A stretch of DNA of 64,000 nucleotides from Aricia agestis (lineage: Eukaryota > Arthropoda > Insecta > Lepidoptera > Lycaenidae): positions 8,184,001-8,248,000 of the forward strand of contig NC_056408.1 in assembly GCF_905147365.1 (NCBI RefSeq). The letters run 5' to 3'. Shown here piece after piece: positions 36,301-41,695 of this stretch. The notes below the pieces were generated by a model. That model saw only the letters and a program-made list of their open reading frames with translations. It was not told where the DNA came from and searched no databases. Numbering within the stretch: the first letter of the stretch is position 1; each line of letters opens with the position of its first letter. A program made the translations under genes and the position numbers.

Positions 36301-36750
36301 GAAAAGCCGTTGAGATCGAATGAGTTCCAAATTGAGCCGCAACACGATTTTGCGCTAGTATACAATAATGTCTATAATGTCGGAAGTAGCAAAAGCTTTG
36401 AGGTCGAGCTGATTCGATTCTGATTCTGTCGGGAGTAAGGAAGCTGTTTACCTGCCGAAGTCACTGGGCAGACTGCTAAGCGACATGTCGTTGAGGCCGG
36501 CCTCGTGGTCATACACAAACATACATGATTATTGCAGACAAGGTCAATATCTTGTCAGTCAACTCGTGGCTTATTCCTCACCTGCCGAAGTCGCTGGGCA
36601 AGCTGGTGAGCGACATGTCGTTGAGGCCGAGCACGGTGAGCGCGCGCAGCTGGCTAAAGCCGGCCGGCAGCCGCGGTATGGGGTTGCTGCTGAAGTCCGC
36701 GATCTGCAGCGCGCGGAGCTTCTTGATGTCCTCGGGGATGTCGGGAATGT
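9307..36750 (-). CDS. scrib: Scribble (LAP-family polarity scaffold), central part of the gene
   Basis: Minus-strand spliced gene. Constitutive exons, 5' to 3': 36750-36582, 27039-26919, 26569-26277, 24825-24580, 24274-24105, 22385-22288, 18448-18278, 16252-16133, 15778-15623, 9376-9307. Optional exons are 23075-22986 and 19784-19623. The constitutive exons give 1614 nt (538 codons); with both optional exons 1866 nt. Every junction is GT/AG and phases agree throughout. Scribble is a cortical scaffold that, with Dlg and Lgl, sets basolateral identity in epithelia; its LRRs and PDZ domains recruit partners. This window encodes the middle and late LRRs, the LAP-specific segment and the acidic linker. 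The N-terminal LRR exons (right) and all PDZ exons (left) are missing from the window. The family call rests on collinear similarity to fly Scribble from memory and is very strong. Confidence 0.95.
9449..10568 (+). mobile_element. Decayed piggyBac transposon, TTAA-flanked
   Basis: Flanked by TTAA (9445-9448, 10569-10572) with inverted ends CCCTCTGCCACTGA and a subterminal GTCTGACAGAC on both sides, classic for piggyBac. At about 1.1 kb it is internally deleted. The remaining frames (9765-10025, and 10073-10200 encoding KTRFACCACAKPICLQC) resemble the C-terminal end of a piggyBac transposase including its Cys-rich finger. The two pieces are in different frames, so it is inactive. The DDD catalytic core is gone. 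Confidence 0.88.
10577..10692. repeat. Hairpin MITE beside the piggyBac relic
   Basis: Inverted arms TATACTGACAACAT…GTTCACTCT and AGAGTGAAC…ATGTCGTCAGTATA. It abuts the right TTAA of the piggyBac relic by a few bases. Confidence 0.6.
11515..11553 (-). CDS. Possible second alternative scrib start (13 codons)
   Basis: In a GC-rich island within the intron, an ATG at 11553 opens MRCLKTAGGWLAR and runs to the donor CGG|GTGAGG at 11514 in phase 0. That is the entry phase of the scrib exon at 9307-9376. No upstream acceptor fits, so it would be a first exon with its 5'UTR in 11554-11700. The second frame of this island is also open, so the case rests only on donor, phase and composition. It may instead be a non-coding first exon or chance. 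Confidence 0.25.
11554..12130 (-). promoter_or_regulatory. GC-richer intronic island, possible internal promoter
   Basis: Non-repetitive, GC-richer than the flanking intron and upstream of the possible start at 11553. No TATA box or initiator is convincing, so this is a composition-based guess. Confidence 0.2.
12131..14340. other. Intron of scrib, mostly featureless
   Basis: AT-rich. It contains a diverged copy of the repeat described at 37318 (13325-13500) and a weak relative (12904-12995) of the small hairpin repeat at 29032. No exon is supported. Confidence 0.45.
13325..13500 (+). repeat. Dispersed repeat 'GAAATTTTGCACAGTTATAG', copy 1
   Basis: Shares ACGAAAAATGGG, TGAAATTTTGCACAGTTATA and ATTACACACACTACAAT with an inverted copy at 37318-37500 and a window-truncated copy from about 63915. 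Confidence 0.7.
14342..14479. repeat. 138-bp MITE with TA duplication
   Basis: Inverted ends GGGCCTGTT-CACCACTT with long arms including GGCTATTC, TA on both sides. Tc1/mariner-type target site. Confidence 0.8.
14680..15375 (+). repeat. MITE family 'GCGGGGCTAAAATGG', 696-bp copy
   Basis: Terminal inverted repeat GCGGGGCTAAAATGG. Subterminal parts (GAATTGCAAGCAGACTTGCA) match copies at 24871-25055 and 60601-60940; the middle is unique to this copy. Confidence 0.85.
15400..15537 (+). repeat. Helitron-derived fragment
   Basis: Contains the common Lepidopteran Helitron 5' body (CTGAATCGATTTTGATGAAAT; GGGAAAGGACATAG). Ends are lost. It lies just downstream of the scrib exon at 15623. Confidence 0.55.
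15623..15778 (-). CDS. scrib: scrib exon: LHRRDTPHHLKNKR motif
   Basis: Probable acceptor GGTGGTAG before 15778 (an in-frame alternative AG lies 9 bases further in). 52 codons in phase 0, reading RGEGRRVAWHGVRDKDGKIT then GGRLHRRDTPHHLKNKR and INTIDAGRARDLIAQ. The LHRRDTPHHLKNKR block is a conserved Scribble linker motif. The donor chosen, CAG|GTGCTC at 15622, has a poor intronic consensus. It is the only GT that keeps phase 0 into the next exon (AIKKREQ), and the open frame running on past it to 15539 is taken as intron. The 5' boundary lies in a tandem duplication. Confidence 0.88.
15740..16095. repeat. Tandem duplication (about 170-bp unit) over a scrib exon boundary
   Basis: Unit 1 (15740-15900) covers the 5' end of the exon, its acceptor and upstream intron; unit 2 is about 15925-16095. 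Shared landmarks are ACCACCATA-CGTTAA, a CATATCTC/CGAATATCTC block and ATGAATAAGATATC. In unit 2 the acceptor TAG is TAT and the coding part is decayed. Confidence 0.7.
16133..16252 (-). CDS. scrib: scrib exon: acidic linker
   Basis: Acceptor TCTAACAG before 16252; donor GAG|GTATGT at 16132. 40 codons, phase 0 at both ends: PVPAQVVTEVLPDEDNSYDN then RAHESSEGEQEENDDSEELE. It matches the position and composition of the acidic stretch (DDDEQEDEFESD) of fly Scribble. A repeat unit interrupted by a Helitron begins about 75 bases upstream of the acceptor. Confidence 0.9.
16480..17804 (+). mobile_element. Helitron, family 1, about 1.3 kb
   Basis: Starts TCTATACTAATATTATAAAG and ends GGGCGGGTCGCTAG before T. 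The body matches the inverted copy at 41696-43174. No Rep/helicase frame, so non-autonomous. It is itself interrupted by the G-rich repeat at 17115-17450. Confidence 0.85.
17115..17450 (+). repeat. G-rich dispersed repeat, copy 1
   Basis: Landmarks: GGGGGCAAACGAGCAAACGG, GACACTCGCAGCATCAGAAG, a GGGA/GGGAAGGG minisatellite (about 17228-17325) and GCTGTTTCACGCCGG. Two more copies are at 57256-57596 (inverted) and 57736-58062. Confidence 0.8.
18278..18448 (-). CDS. scrib: scrib exon: TPFVRQNTPHP linker
   Basis: Acceptor CTTTTCAG before 18448; donor AAA|GTAAGT at 18277. 57 codons, phase 0 at both ends. It begins TPFVRQNTPHPKELKAKA, which is nearly identical to the fly motif, then a Pro/Glu-rich tail (TRTPEQQPEKPVDPPTVNG; SPPEPVQATEFVK). 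This linker connects the LRR module to the PDZ module and is predicted to be disordered. Confidence 0.95.
18905..19065. repeat. Imperfect hairpin MITE
   Basis: Ends TTTCCACCAGTCT and AGACTGGCGGAA with internal arms ATGC(T)ATCTCTTT / AAAGAGACAGCATG. Confidence 0.5.
19623..19784 (-). CDS. scrib: Putative scrib cassette exon, 54 codons
   Basis: 162 bp, acceptor GTCTTAAAG before 19784 and donor GAG|GTACTG at 19622. Both ends are phase 0, so it fits exactly between the 22288-22385 and 18278-18448 exons, both of which meet in phase 0. It encodes VSSIQEDSEETSDSFFGAQS, MLGLKRPLNAVRKLVTTQRR and TSLQRLSSITNLAE: an acidic start and a basic Ser/Thr-rich second half, coding-like compared with the AT-rich intron. 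In fly the flanking exons read straight across (KETPFVRQ), so inclusion is probably regulated. A decayed copy of its acceptor lies at 19855-19901. Confidence 0.65.
19781..19901. repeat. 74-bp tandem duplication at the cassette acceptor
   Basis: ACACCTTTAAGACAAACG-TTT and TTCACCTAACCTTACTTG occur at 19781 and again at 19855. The second unit is interrupted by the element at 19902 and resumes at about 20440 (CCCTTAACTAAC). Confidence 0.8.
19902..20433. mobile_element. Non-autonomous DNA element with GCCGACTA-rich ends
   Basis: Terminal inverted repeat GAGATGTGCCGA and long subterminal arrays of TAGTCGGC / GCCGACTA on both sides. No transposase frame. A perfect target duplication was not seen; superfamily unresolved. 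Confidence 0.7.
20440..22287. other. Intron of scrib, no element recognised
   Basis: AT-rich with A/T runs near 20520-20580. No supportable exon. Confidence 0.45.
22288..22385 (-). CDS. scrib: scrib exon: acidic linker after the LRRs
   Basis: Acceptor GCTCAACAG before 22385; donor GAG|GTGAGG at 22287. Two bases complete the split Glu codon, then 32 codons: TRDQDSDDDWEEKEASRT followed by ISVKFTEDMPEAKE, ending in phase 0. This corresponds to the SEPFEERDPSRTVVKFSEEA stretch of fly Scribble, a charged linker between the LAP segment and the TPFVRQNTPHP motif. An open frame continues past the donor but is only intron read-through. Confidence 0.92.
22829..22914. repeat. Perfect hairpin and palindrome next to a cassette exon
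   Basis: 22829-22878 has 22-bp perfect arms (core CGTAAAAGCAAATTTGC) with a GTGTGT loop. 22895-22914 is a 20-bp perfect palindrome AATGCGTGCATGCACGCATT. Both lie 72-157 bases beyond the donor at 22985. Confidence 0.85.
22986..23075 (-). CDS. scrib: Putative scrib cassette exon, 30 codons
   Basis: 90 bp, donor GAG|GTAAGT at 22985 (strong) and acceptor CGAATAG before 23075 (weak pyrimidine tract). It starts and ends in phase 1, so inclusion adds exactly 30 residues without shifting frame, including HTSEVGSGTWFREHRFNSQS and QELDRIR. I recall no equivalent in fly Scribble, so it is probably alternatively spliced. A 22-bp-arm hairpin and a 20-bp palindrome lie just downstream in the intron. Donor strength, phase symmetry and an open frame support it; expression data would decide. 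Confidence 0.65.
23076..24104. other. Intron of scrib
   Basis: Contains an inverted pair CAATAGCTATTTACTT (23141) / AAGTAAATAGCTATTG (23478). Nothing else supported. Confidence 0.45.
24105..24274 (-). CDS. scrib: scrib exon: LAP-specific segment after the LRRs
   Basis: Acceptor CTCTTTCCAG before 24274; donor CAG|GTAAGT at 24104. The exon encodes LNYLPYTLVNLELKAVWLSE, then NQAQPLLTFQTDRDEATGEN and LTCFLLPQLSYTQQP. The VNL-LKAVWLSENQ-QPLLTFQ stretch is the hallmark LAP segment that directly follows the LRRs in Scribble and Erbin relatives. It ends in phase 1, which fits both the optional exon at 22986-23075 and the constitutive exon at 22288-22385. Confidence 0.95.
24580..24825 (-). CDS. scrib: scrib exon: last canonical LRRs
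   Basis: Acceptor TTTTATTTTAG before 24825; donor CAG|GTAAGA at 24579. One base completes the split Arg codon, then 81 codons and two trailing bases. It encodes LQELILTENFLIELPKSIGN, LTVLNVDRNSLAEIPLEIGN, LGVLSLRDNKLTKLPNELGN and LHVLDVSGN, the closing LRRs of the solenoid. A MITE ends 46 bases upstream of the acceptor (24871-25055), so the intronic branch-point region is compressed between it and the exon. Confidence 0.95.
24871..25055 (+). repeat. MITE family 'GCGGGGCTAAAATGG', 185-bp copy
   Basis: Both ends intact. The shortest of the three copies, an internally deleted form. It sits 46 bases upstream of the scrib acceptor at 24825. Confidence 0.85.
25056..26276. other. Intron of scrib with a short inverted repeat
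   Basis: An imperfect hairpin at 26159-26226 (CTTTACCGGTGGAAAAGTGT… / …AAACTTTACCACCTGTAAAG) abuts the LRR exon donor region. Otherwise no feature. Confidence 0.5.
26277..26569 (-). CDS. scrib: scrib exon: LRRs
   Basis: Acceptor TAATTTCAG before 26569; donor AAG|GTATGT at 26276. It is entered in phase 0 and left with two bases (AG). It encodes 97 codons carrying about four LRRs: LPALQELWLDHNKLQYLPSE, LVCLDVSENKLEKIPEEIGG, LTDLHLSQNMLETVPNGIGD, LAILKLDQNRLHTLNENTG. These are consecutive repeats with the LxxLxLxxN pattern. With the upstream exon it restores the fly-like junction ...EIEEL/PGFVGELPALQELW. Confidence 0.95.
26919..27039 (-). CDS. scrib: scrib exon: LRRs
   Basis: Acceptor ATTTCAG before 27039; donor TTG|GTAGGT at 26918. 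The first base completes the split serine codon from the upstream exon, followed by 40 codons including LELRENLLRSLPESL and LERLDLGDNEIEEL, and it ends in phase 0. The 121-nt length and residue order match the LRR block directly after the SLPSDFG repeat in fly Scribble. The intron separating it from the exon at 36582 is about 9.5 kb and full of repeats. Confidence 0.95.
27689..27840. repeat. 152-bp MITE with TTA duplication
   Basis: Arms of roughly 60 bp starting GGCCGGTATAAATAGTA and including GATGCATCTCGGTCTCAAGA; TTA on both sides, as in PIF/Harbinger-type elements. Confidence 0.85.
27937..28357. repeat. 421-bp MITE with TTAA flanks
   Basis: Inverted ends GGGCCTGTATTCCCAGAAAC (one mismatch) flanked by TTAA on each side (27933-27936, 28358-28361). 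piggyBac-type target; no transposase. Confidence 0.8.
28421..28466. repeat. G/C hairpin
   Basis: Arms GAAAAGGGGATGGGG and CCCCATCCCCTTTTC around a 14-base centre. Confidence 0.7.
28467..30234. other. Intron, small hairpin repeat only
   Basis: 29032-29127 is a hairpin repeat with ends TTTTGACAGGAGT / ACTCCTGTCGAAAA; a relative is at 12904-12995. Otherwise featureless. Confidence 0.45.
30236..30599 (+). mobile_element. tRNA-derived SINE, copy 2
   Basis: Best-preserved tRNA head of the family: GCCTCCGTGGTCTAGTGG… and GGTCGTGGGTTCGATTCCCG (B box). The body is as at 7725. The head scores like a tRNA gene but is followed by the SINE body, so it is not called as a tRNA. Confidence 0.9.
30600..30791 (-). 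mobile_element. Small Helitron, family 3, 192 bp
   Basis: Minus strand TCTTATAT…CTAG, flanked A|T. Near the 3' end is the hairpin GACCGAGCAAAGCTCGGTC, followed by a few bases and CTAG: the textbook Helitron terminus. Its partner copy is 50524-50707. Confidence 0.85.
30792..35142. other. Intron of scrib, largely featureless
   Basis: Contains a Helitron-body fragment at about 32640-32800, and a CATC microsatellite plus palindrome at 31847-31913. The open frames at 33510-33824 and 34338-34553 show no conserved motif and are not called. Confidence 0.4.
31847..31913. repeat. CATC microsatellite joined to a perfect palindrome
   Basis: CCATCCATCCATCC followed by 21-bp perfect arms (ATTTCACATGCGCCTCCCA) with a 2-base centre, 31870-31913. 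Confidence 0.85.
35143..35300. repeat. 158-bp MITE with TTA duplication
   Basis: Arms near 57 bp including ATCTATCTCTGGTTTTGCCC and TACTAGAGATAGGAATA; TTA on both sides. Confidence 0.85.
36195..36450 (+). repeat. Dispersed repeat, uninterrupted copy
   Basis: Matches 16325-16479 plus 17805-17900 and gives the empty site for the Helitron there. It directly abuts the truncated LRR exon copy at 36452. Confidence 0.8.
36452..36499 (-). pseudogene. Truncated duplicate of the 3' end of the early-LRR scrib exon
   Basis: This segment repeats the last 48 bases of the exon at 36582-36750 with the donor (GGCAG|GTAAAC). It reads GLNDMSLSSLPSDFG against GLNDMSLTSLPSDFG. Of five codon differences, four are synonymous and one is Thr to Ser, a pattern of past purifying selection. 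Upstream similarity stops abruptly and no acceptor or rest of the exon is present. It is directly followed (36195-36450) by a dispersed repeat. It is either a relic of a once complete duplicated exon, or an assembly or allelic duplication. Confidence 0.75.
36582..36750 (-). CDS. scrib: scrib exon: early LRRs
   Basis: Acceptor CTTTGCAG before 36750; donor CAG|GTGAGG at 36581. The exon begins with two bases of a split codon and ends with two (AG). It encodes 55 whole codons, starting IPDIPEDIKKLRALQIADFS and ending LNDMSLTSLPSDFG. These are canonical LRRs with the fly-like ADFSSNPIPRLP signature. It is strikingly GC-rich compared with its surroundings. Its preceding exon, which should end in a phase-1 codon (probably ...SRN D), was not found to the right. 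A truncated copy of its 3' end lies at 36452-36499. Confidence 0.95.
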
Positions 36751-37317
36751 CTGCAAAGGATACGCAGTGATGAGATCATGTCAGCATGCTTAGCAGTTAA
36801 TGTTTTCACAAAAAAAGTATTTATAATAGTTTTGTGTCTAAAATCTATCAATATTCTTGAGCATTTCTAGTGTGTTCATGGTAAACTGCAGGTGTAGAGA
36901 ATGTCTGCAAACTATATAATGTTGAAAAAATATTATATCGTTTATCGTTTACAAAAGAATCGAACGGTTTTGTCCTTAAAGTCTATCAGTATACGATCGC
37001 ATTTCTATTTTCTACTGCGATCATAGGGATTTAAAGAATGTCTAAATTCGACCTTAAATTTAATTATAAGTTTCAATGCTATTACTTAATATTCTATTAC
37101 CAAAATATTGACTTTCTTCTTCTTCTTTTGGCCCCACCGTTTAAAGCATAAACTTACGACAGTATATAAATAAGTCTATGGTTTAAAGTAAGTATTGACT
37201 ATTTCAGATTTCATAAAAAACAACAATCCATTTTTAATTTGACAACATACTTCAGCCATAAATAAAAGAGTATTAAAATTAGTGCGTATAGGCTTGTCAT
37301 TCAAAATATCGTAATGT

Positions 37318-37500
37318 GCACATTGTAGTGTGTGTAATGTTTTATTTATTAAATAAGGTATGATAAAAGCATAATTTTAAAAAATGTTGGCTCGATGCAC
37401 ATCTTCTTCATATAAACTATAACTGTGCGAAACTTCATGCTACGTTTCCACATTTTTCGTCAAAAGGGGTCCAAAGTTTTTTGCTCGCGTACCTATTAAT
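37318..37500 (-). repeat. Dispersed repeat 'GAAATTTTGCACAGTTATAG', copy 2
   Basis: Inverted relative to copies at 13325 and 63915; shares TGTGCGAAACTTCATG-type body and CATTGTAGTGTGTGTAATG. Confidence 0.65.
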
Positions 37501-37745
37501 ATATAGATAGTAGAGATTAGGTATATTCATTTAAATAATAGTCCGTCTAGATTTTCCTGATTAGAGCCTGATTTCTGTGTAGTTAGAGCTCCTCTCTACA
37601 TAAAGTAATTAATAAATTGGACCTCATTTCAAGACCACTTAATTTCCAGGATATTTTCATTATTAGAGAGCCTTCTAAGAAAATGTTTTGCATAAATTAT
37701 CATGCAATATCAGTGTCCTGTAAAATCTTATTAAGTGAGAAACTC

Positions 37746-37919
37746 TAAGAAGCAGTGCCTCATATATTTTCAGCTTAATTTATTATGGAATAAATTAAGC
37801 TGAAAATATATGAGGCACTGCTTCTTATGAAAGTAAAAAAAAACTGCTCCTTATAAAAAAAATATATGAGCTAGCTCAGTTAATAAAGTTATGGAACTTT
37901 ATAAACTGAGCTAGCTCAT
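37746..37919. repeat. Two adjacent near-perfect hairpins
   Basis: 37746-37827: arms of about 39 bp (TAAGAAGCAGTGCCTCATAT…). 37866-37919: arms of about 25 bp (ATGAGCTAGCTCAGTT…). Both loops are centred on TATGGAA, suggesting a shared origin. Confidence 0.85.
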
Positions 37920-38174
37920 TAAATTGTATTTTCTTCAAGGCGTTCTCTGCAATAACAACGTTTTTCACTATAAATTCATCATCCCTTTTTGACCTAGTTT
38001 AGAGTACCTAATGCAAACTATATAACGTAATAATATACTATAGTGTGTCTTGCTTGCAATAATCGATTCCTATTATTGGATAATCAAGCTTCTGCGGTCT
38101 ACACTGTCAGTAAGTATCCAATGCTGACAGTGTAATACAATACATTGTAGTTTACTATCATTTTAATCTATACT

Positions 38175-38205
38175 TCTATACTAATATTATAAATGCGAAA
38201 GTATC

Positions 38206-38236
<31 letters not shown>

Positions 38237-38365
38237 CGCTTTCACGCCAAAACTACTGAACCGATTGCAATGAAATTTTGTACACAGTTATTCTAGAGTC
38301 TGAGAAAGGACATAGGCTACATTTTGATGTGGGAAAATATCTTATTTCCATGAAAATATCGATGA
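38175..38365 (+). mobile_element. Helitron 5' fragment with TCTG microsatellite
   Basis: TCTATACTAATATTATAAAT start, TCTG repeats 38205-38236, CTACTGAACCGATTGCAATG; truncated on the right where a SINE fragment begins. Confidence 0.75.
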
Positions 38366-38376
38366 AAATTAATTCG

Positions 38377-38520
38377 CATTGCGCGTGGCCAGCGCTCATC
38401 CCGGGGGTCCTGGGTTCGAGTCCCGCAGGCGGAACAAAAAGTTTTCAATGTTCCTGGGTCTTGGATGTGTATTAAAATAATATTTCAAAAATCTTAAATA
38501 TATTTTATGTATAATATTAA
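38377..38520 (+). mobile_element. tRNA-derived SINE fragment, second SINE family
   Basis: B-box-like GGGTTCGAGTCCCGC then AGGCGGAACAAAAAGTTTTC and an AT-rich tail. The 5' half of the tRNA head is missing. The fuller copy is at 53560-53675. Confidence 0.7.
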
Positions 38521-38916
38521 AAAAATACAGAAATATATCGATGCAATGAACATTTTAGTTCTAATACGATTCAACAGATGGCGTTTTATTTTTTACTTCA
38601 TTGTAACATAGAACTAATCATACTTATTAGTTATTATGTTTTTGTTTATAGTTTTTAATACGTTAGAATATTATGTTTAATAATATTATCACTTGGTATA
38701 ATAATAATCAATCTATCTTATCTTATAGAACTCCTACTGCATTTCTAAGGAGTTCGAGTGTACCGTGTTGGCCTATATTCCATCCAGAAAATATATCAAT
38801 GCAATCAACATTTTAATTCTAATATATGAAAACAGATGGCGCTTTATTTTTTACTTCATTATTGTAACAGAACTAATCATACCTACTTTATTATATATTA
38901 TTGTTTTTATTCATAA

Positions 38917-39158
38917 CTAGCTGTTGCCCGCGACTTCGTCCGCGTGGACTTTAGTTTATAGCGCGCGGTGTCAACAAAATTTGTGTCAAATTTAAAAACT
39001 TTTTAAAACCCTGGTAAGTGGTACCCCTCTTAGGGCCGCGCAGCGCGCTACACCGGAATGGCAGCGCTGAAAGTGCTCGCCTCGCCGCTGCCATTCCGGT
39101 GTAGCGCGGCCCTTAATTAATCAAAATACCCAAAAACAGCTGTGCAGTGTGCACATAA
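38917..39158 (-). mobile_element. Helitron 3' part holding an 80-bp MITE
   Basis: Minus-strand end GTCGCGGGCAACAGCTAG. It matches 39770-39920 inverted. A MITE (39033-39112, GGGCCGCG…CGCGGCCC, TTA duplicated at 39030-39032 and 39113-39115) is inserted in it. Confidence 0.75.
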
Positions 39159-39920
39159 TCTATACTAATATTATAAATGCGAAAGTATCTCTGTATGTCT
39201 GTCTGTCTGTCAGTCTCGCTTTCACGCCAAACGCCAAAACTACCGAACCGATTGTAATGAAATTTTGTATACAGATAGTCTAAAGCCTGAGAAAGGACAT
39301 AGGCTACTTTTTTACTGGCAAAAAGGGTTGTAAGGGTCATAAATTTGTTCAAAAAATTCATAATAGATGGCACCGTGCGTCTTCTACATCGCGCTGACGC
39401 TTGCTCAAAAGTCTTTCTATAAGAGGTGGTATCATCTTACATTTAAGTCTCGATTTTTTTCGATTGTTATATCTATTCTACGGTATTAAATAACTCAGTA
39501 CTTTATCTGTGCAGGCAGTGACGTAACCTTAAGACCAAATTTCACCAACGACTGTTAAAGTTAATGCTCGAATTAGTATCACGTTAGCTGTTTCGTTTTT
39601 CATATGAATGAAAGAGAAGACAGGACATTTTAACAAGCTGTTAACACTAACAGACGTTGGTGAAATTGGGGCTAAACCTATCAATGATAAATAGTTTATG
39701 GGTAAAGTTGTGTAATTGGGGGGCTAAATAAGCTTTAAAATTTGGCATAAAATATAAAGTTTAATATACAAAAATGAAGTACTTATTGTGTGCACACTGC
39801 ACAGCTGTATTGATTTAAGGGGTACCAGGGTTTTTTTATAAAAGCTTTTGACACCAATTTTGTTGACATCGCGCGCTATAAACTGAAGTCCACGCGGACG
39901 AAGTCGCGGGCAACAGCTAG
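39159..39920 (+). mobile_element. Helitron, 762 bp, with nested MITE
   Basis: A|TCTATACTAATATTATAAA start and GGGCAACAGCTAG|T end. A 140-bp MITE (39533-39672, TAA both sides, ends …CAATTTCACCAACG) lies inside; its sibling is at 61831-61970. Confidence 0.85.
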
Positions 39921-41123
39921 TACATATATAAGTATTTACTACCGCGACCGTAGTAGTAGGAATTATATATGTATACATATTTGAGCAAGAGCTTAGACAT
40001 GATCAATATTATAGTATTATAACTATATAATATATGACCACTGACACAATTTTTGATTTTACGTCCAACTGGACCACTGGTATTTCGTAAACTTTAGGAG
40101 ACTGTAGACTACCAGTAAACACTTTCTTATAATCAGGGTTGGAAAAGGAATTTCAAAAGACCACTCCCACGGGGTTACCTTGGATGTAACATAGGATAAT
40201 GCCTCTTGTCAATCAGACGTCAAGAGTTTTCCCCACTGTGACCGACTCATACTTGATATTTGCAGGTTATTTTTCTACTAACAGATCCCCGCCCATGTTT
40301 GCTAGACTAACGTAAGCGCGTCGTTACTCGTATAATAGGGCACATAAGTGACCTAACAAGATAAAAGGTTTATAAGTAGTTGACATTAAAGACCATCTTC
40401 TGTTGACGCAACAACTTGAGCAATTTACTTAAGCGTGTACCTAGTACCTACTATGTACTTAGCTACCCTCTGTCACGTCCATAAGGTAAGATGTTTACTT
40501 AATTAATACAACTTCGATAAACAGAAACCATACTGGTAACTTTTCTTAATATAAAAATATTAAAACTGCGAAAAGCATGAACCAATGTTAACACTGTTAA
40601 CTAAGCCTTTGCTTGGAAATTCTTTATTCTTTCTGCATAGAAGGAAAAATATTCCAGAAAATAGATTCGGCAAACCCACAGTTCGCAGAACCACACCGGT
40701 TTATTCCAGAGCATGGCTGTGTAGAAAAATATTTACGGTAAAAAATTGTAATTTATTCAAAACACGTCCCCTATTGATGAACGCAAGTTCTGTATAATTC
40801 GGCGTACTGACTACTGTACAGTCAAAGACACCCGGTTTACCACATTTCAGCCTAAGTAGGGGCTTATTTAAGTTATTAAACTAACTGTACCTTCAGTAAC
40901 AAAGTGAGTTCACCTCTAATAAACAGCCACCGTGAATATACCGTGAATAAATAATTAACGAAAGAAATTTTCCTCTCAGACATCGGGGGCTTCTGGAAAC
41001 TTTGATATTTAAAAGAAGAAAAAAACTTCCATTTTGCGCACACGACGAATCTGGAGATGTTCAACTTCGCAACTTCGTTCAAACTGAAAACTTTTAATTG
41101 TGCAGGAACCGCACATCTCTTTA

Positions 41124-41245
41124 GGGCGTTTGTGCACTACACGGAATTTTACCGTCCGGCATCTCGATTTCCTACCTTATTTATATGGCAAACGTGAAAG
41201 TTATGAACGCCGGACGGTAAAATTCCGTGTAGTGCACAAACGCTC
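41124..41245. repeat. 122-bp MITE, TA flanks
   Basis: Arms of about 38 bp: GGGCGTTTGTGCACTACACG… with CCGTCCGGC inside. Confidence 0.85.
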
Positions 41246-41695
41246 TATGAGATACAAATATCTCATGTCCGTTTCAGGGCTACACTTCACAAAGTAGTGA
41301 TGCTTTGTAAATTGTAGCTGTACCAAACTATATCAAAATCGGTTCGGCGGTCTTAGAGATGAAGAGACAGTAACACTTTTATTATTATTAGTCTGGTTTA
41401 CGACATTATCAATTATCATAATCGCCGCACCACAAGAAAATGACCAAATCCTCTTTGAATTCCTAAATGTTCAAGCCCGCCTTATCATGCAGAAACGGAA
41501 TAACGCGTCGTAAAACTAAAAGCAAAAATTAGTAAGAACTAAGACTTAATAAAAACTAAAAATAAAATAATAAAAGAAACACCATCAGTTCGGTCACTTA
41601 TTAAAAAAATATATTGAGTTGAGTTGACACTTGAACTTAAAATCAAAAGGTCTACATTAGTCCACCAGACGACCTCTAGTCTGTTTATGAATCTA

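Noticed and set aside
36485..36793. Plus-strand 102- and 81-codon frames
   Set aside because: Antisense shadows of the GC-rich LRR exon and its duplicate.
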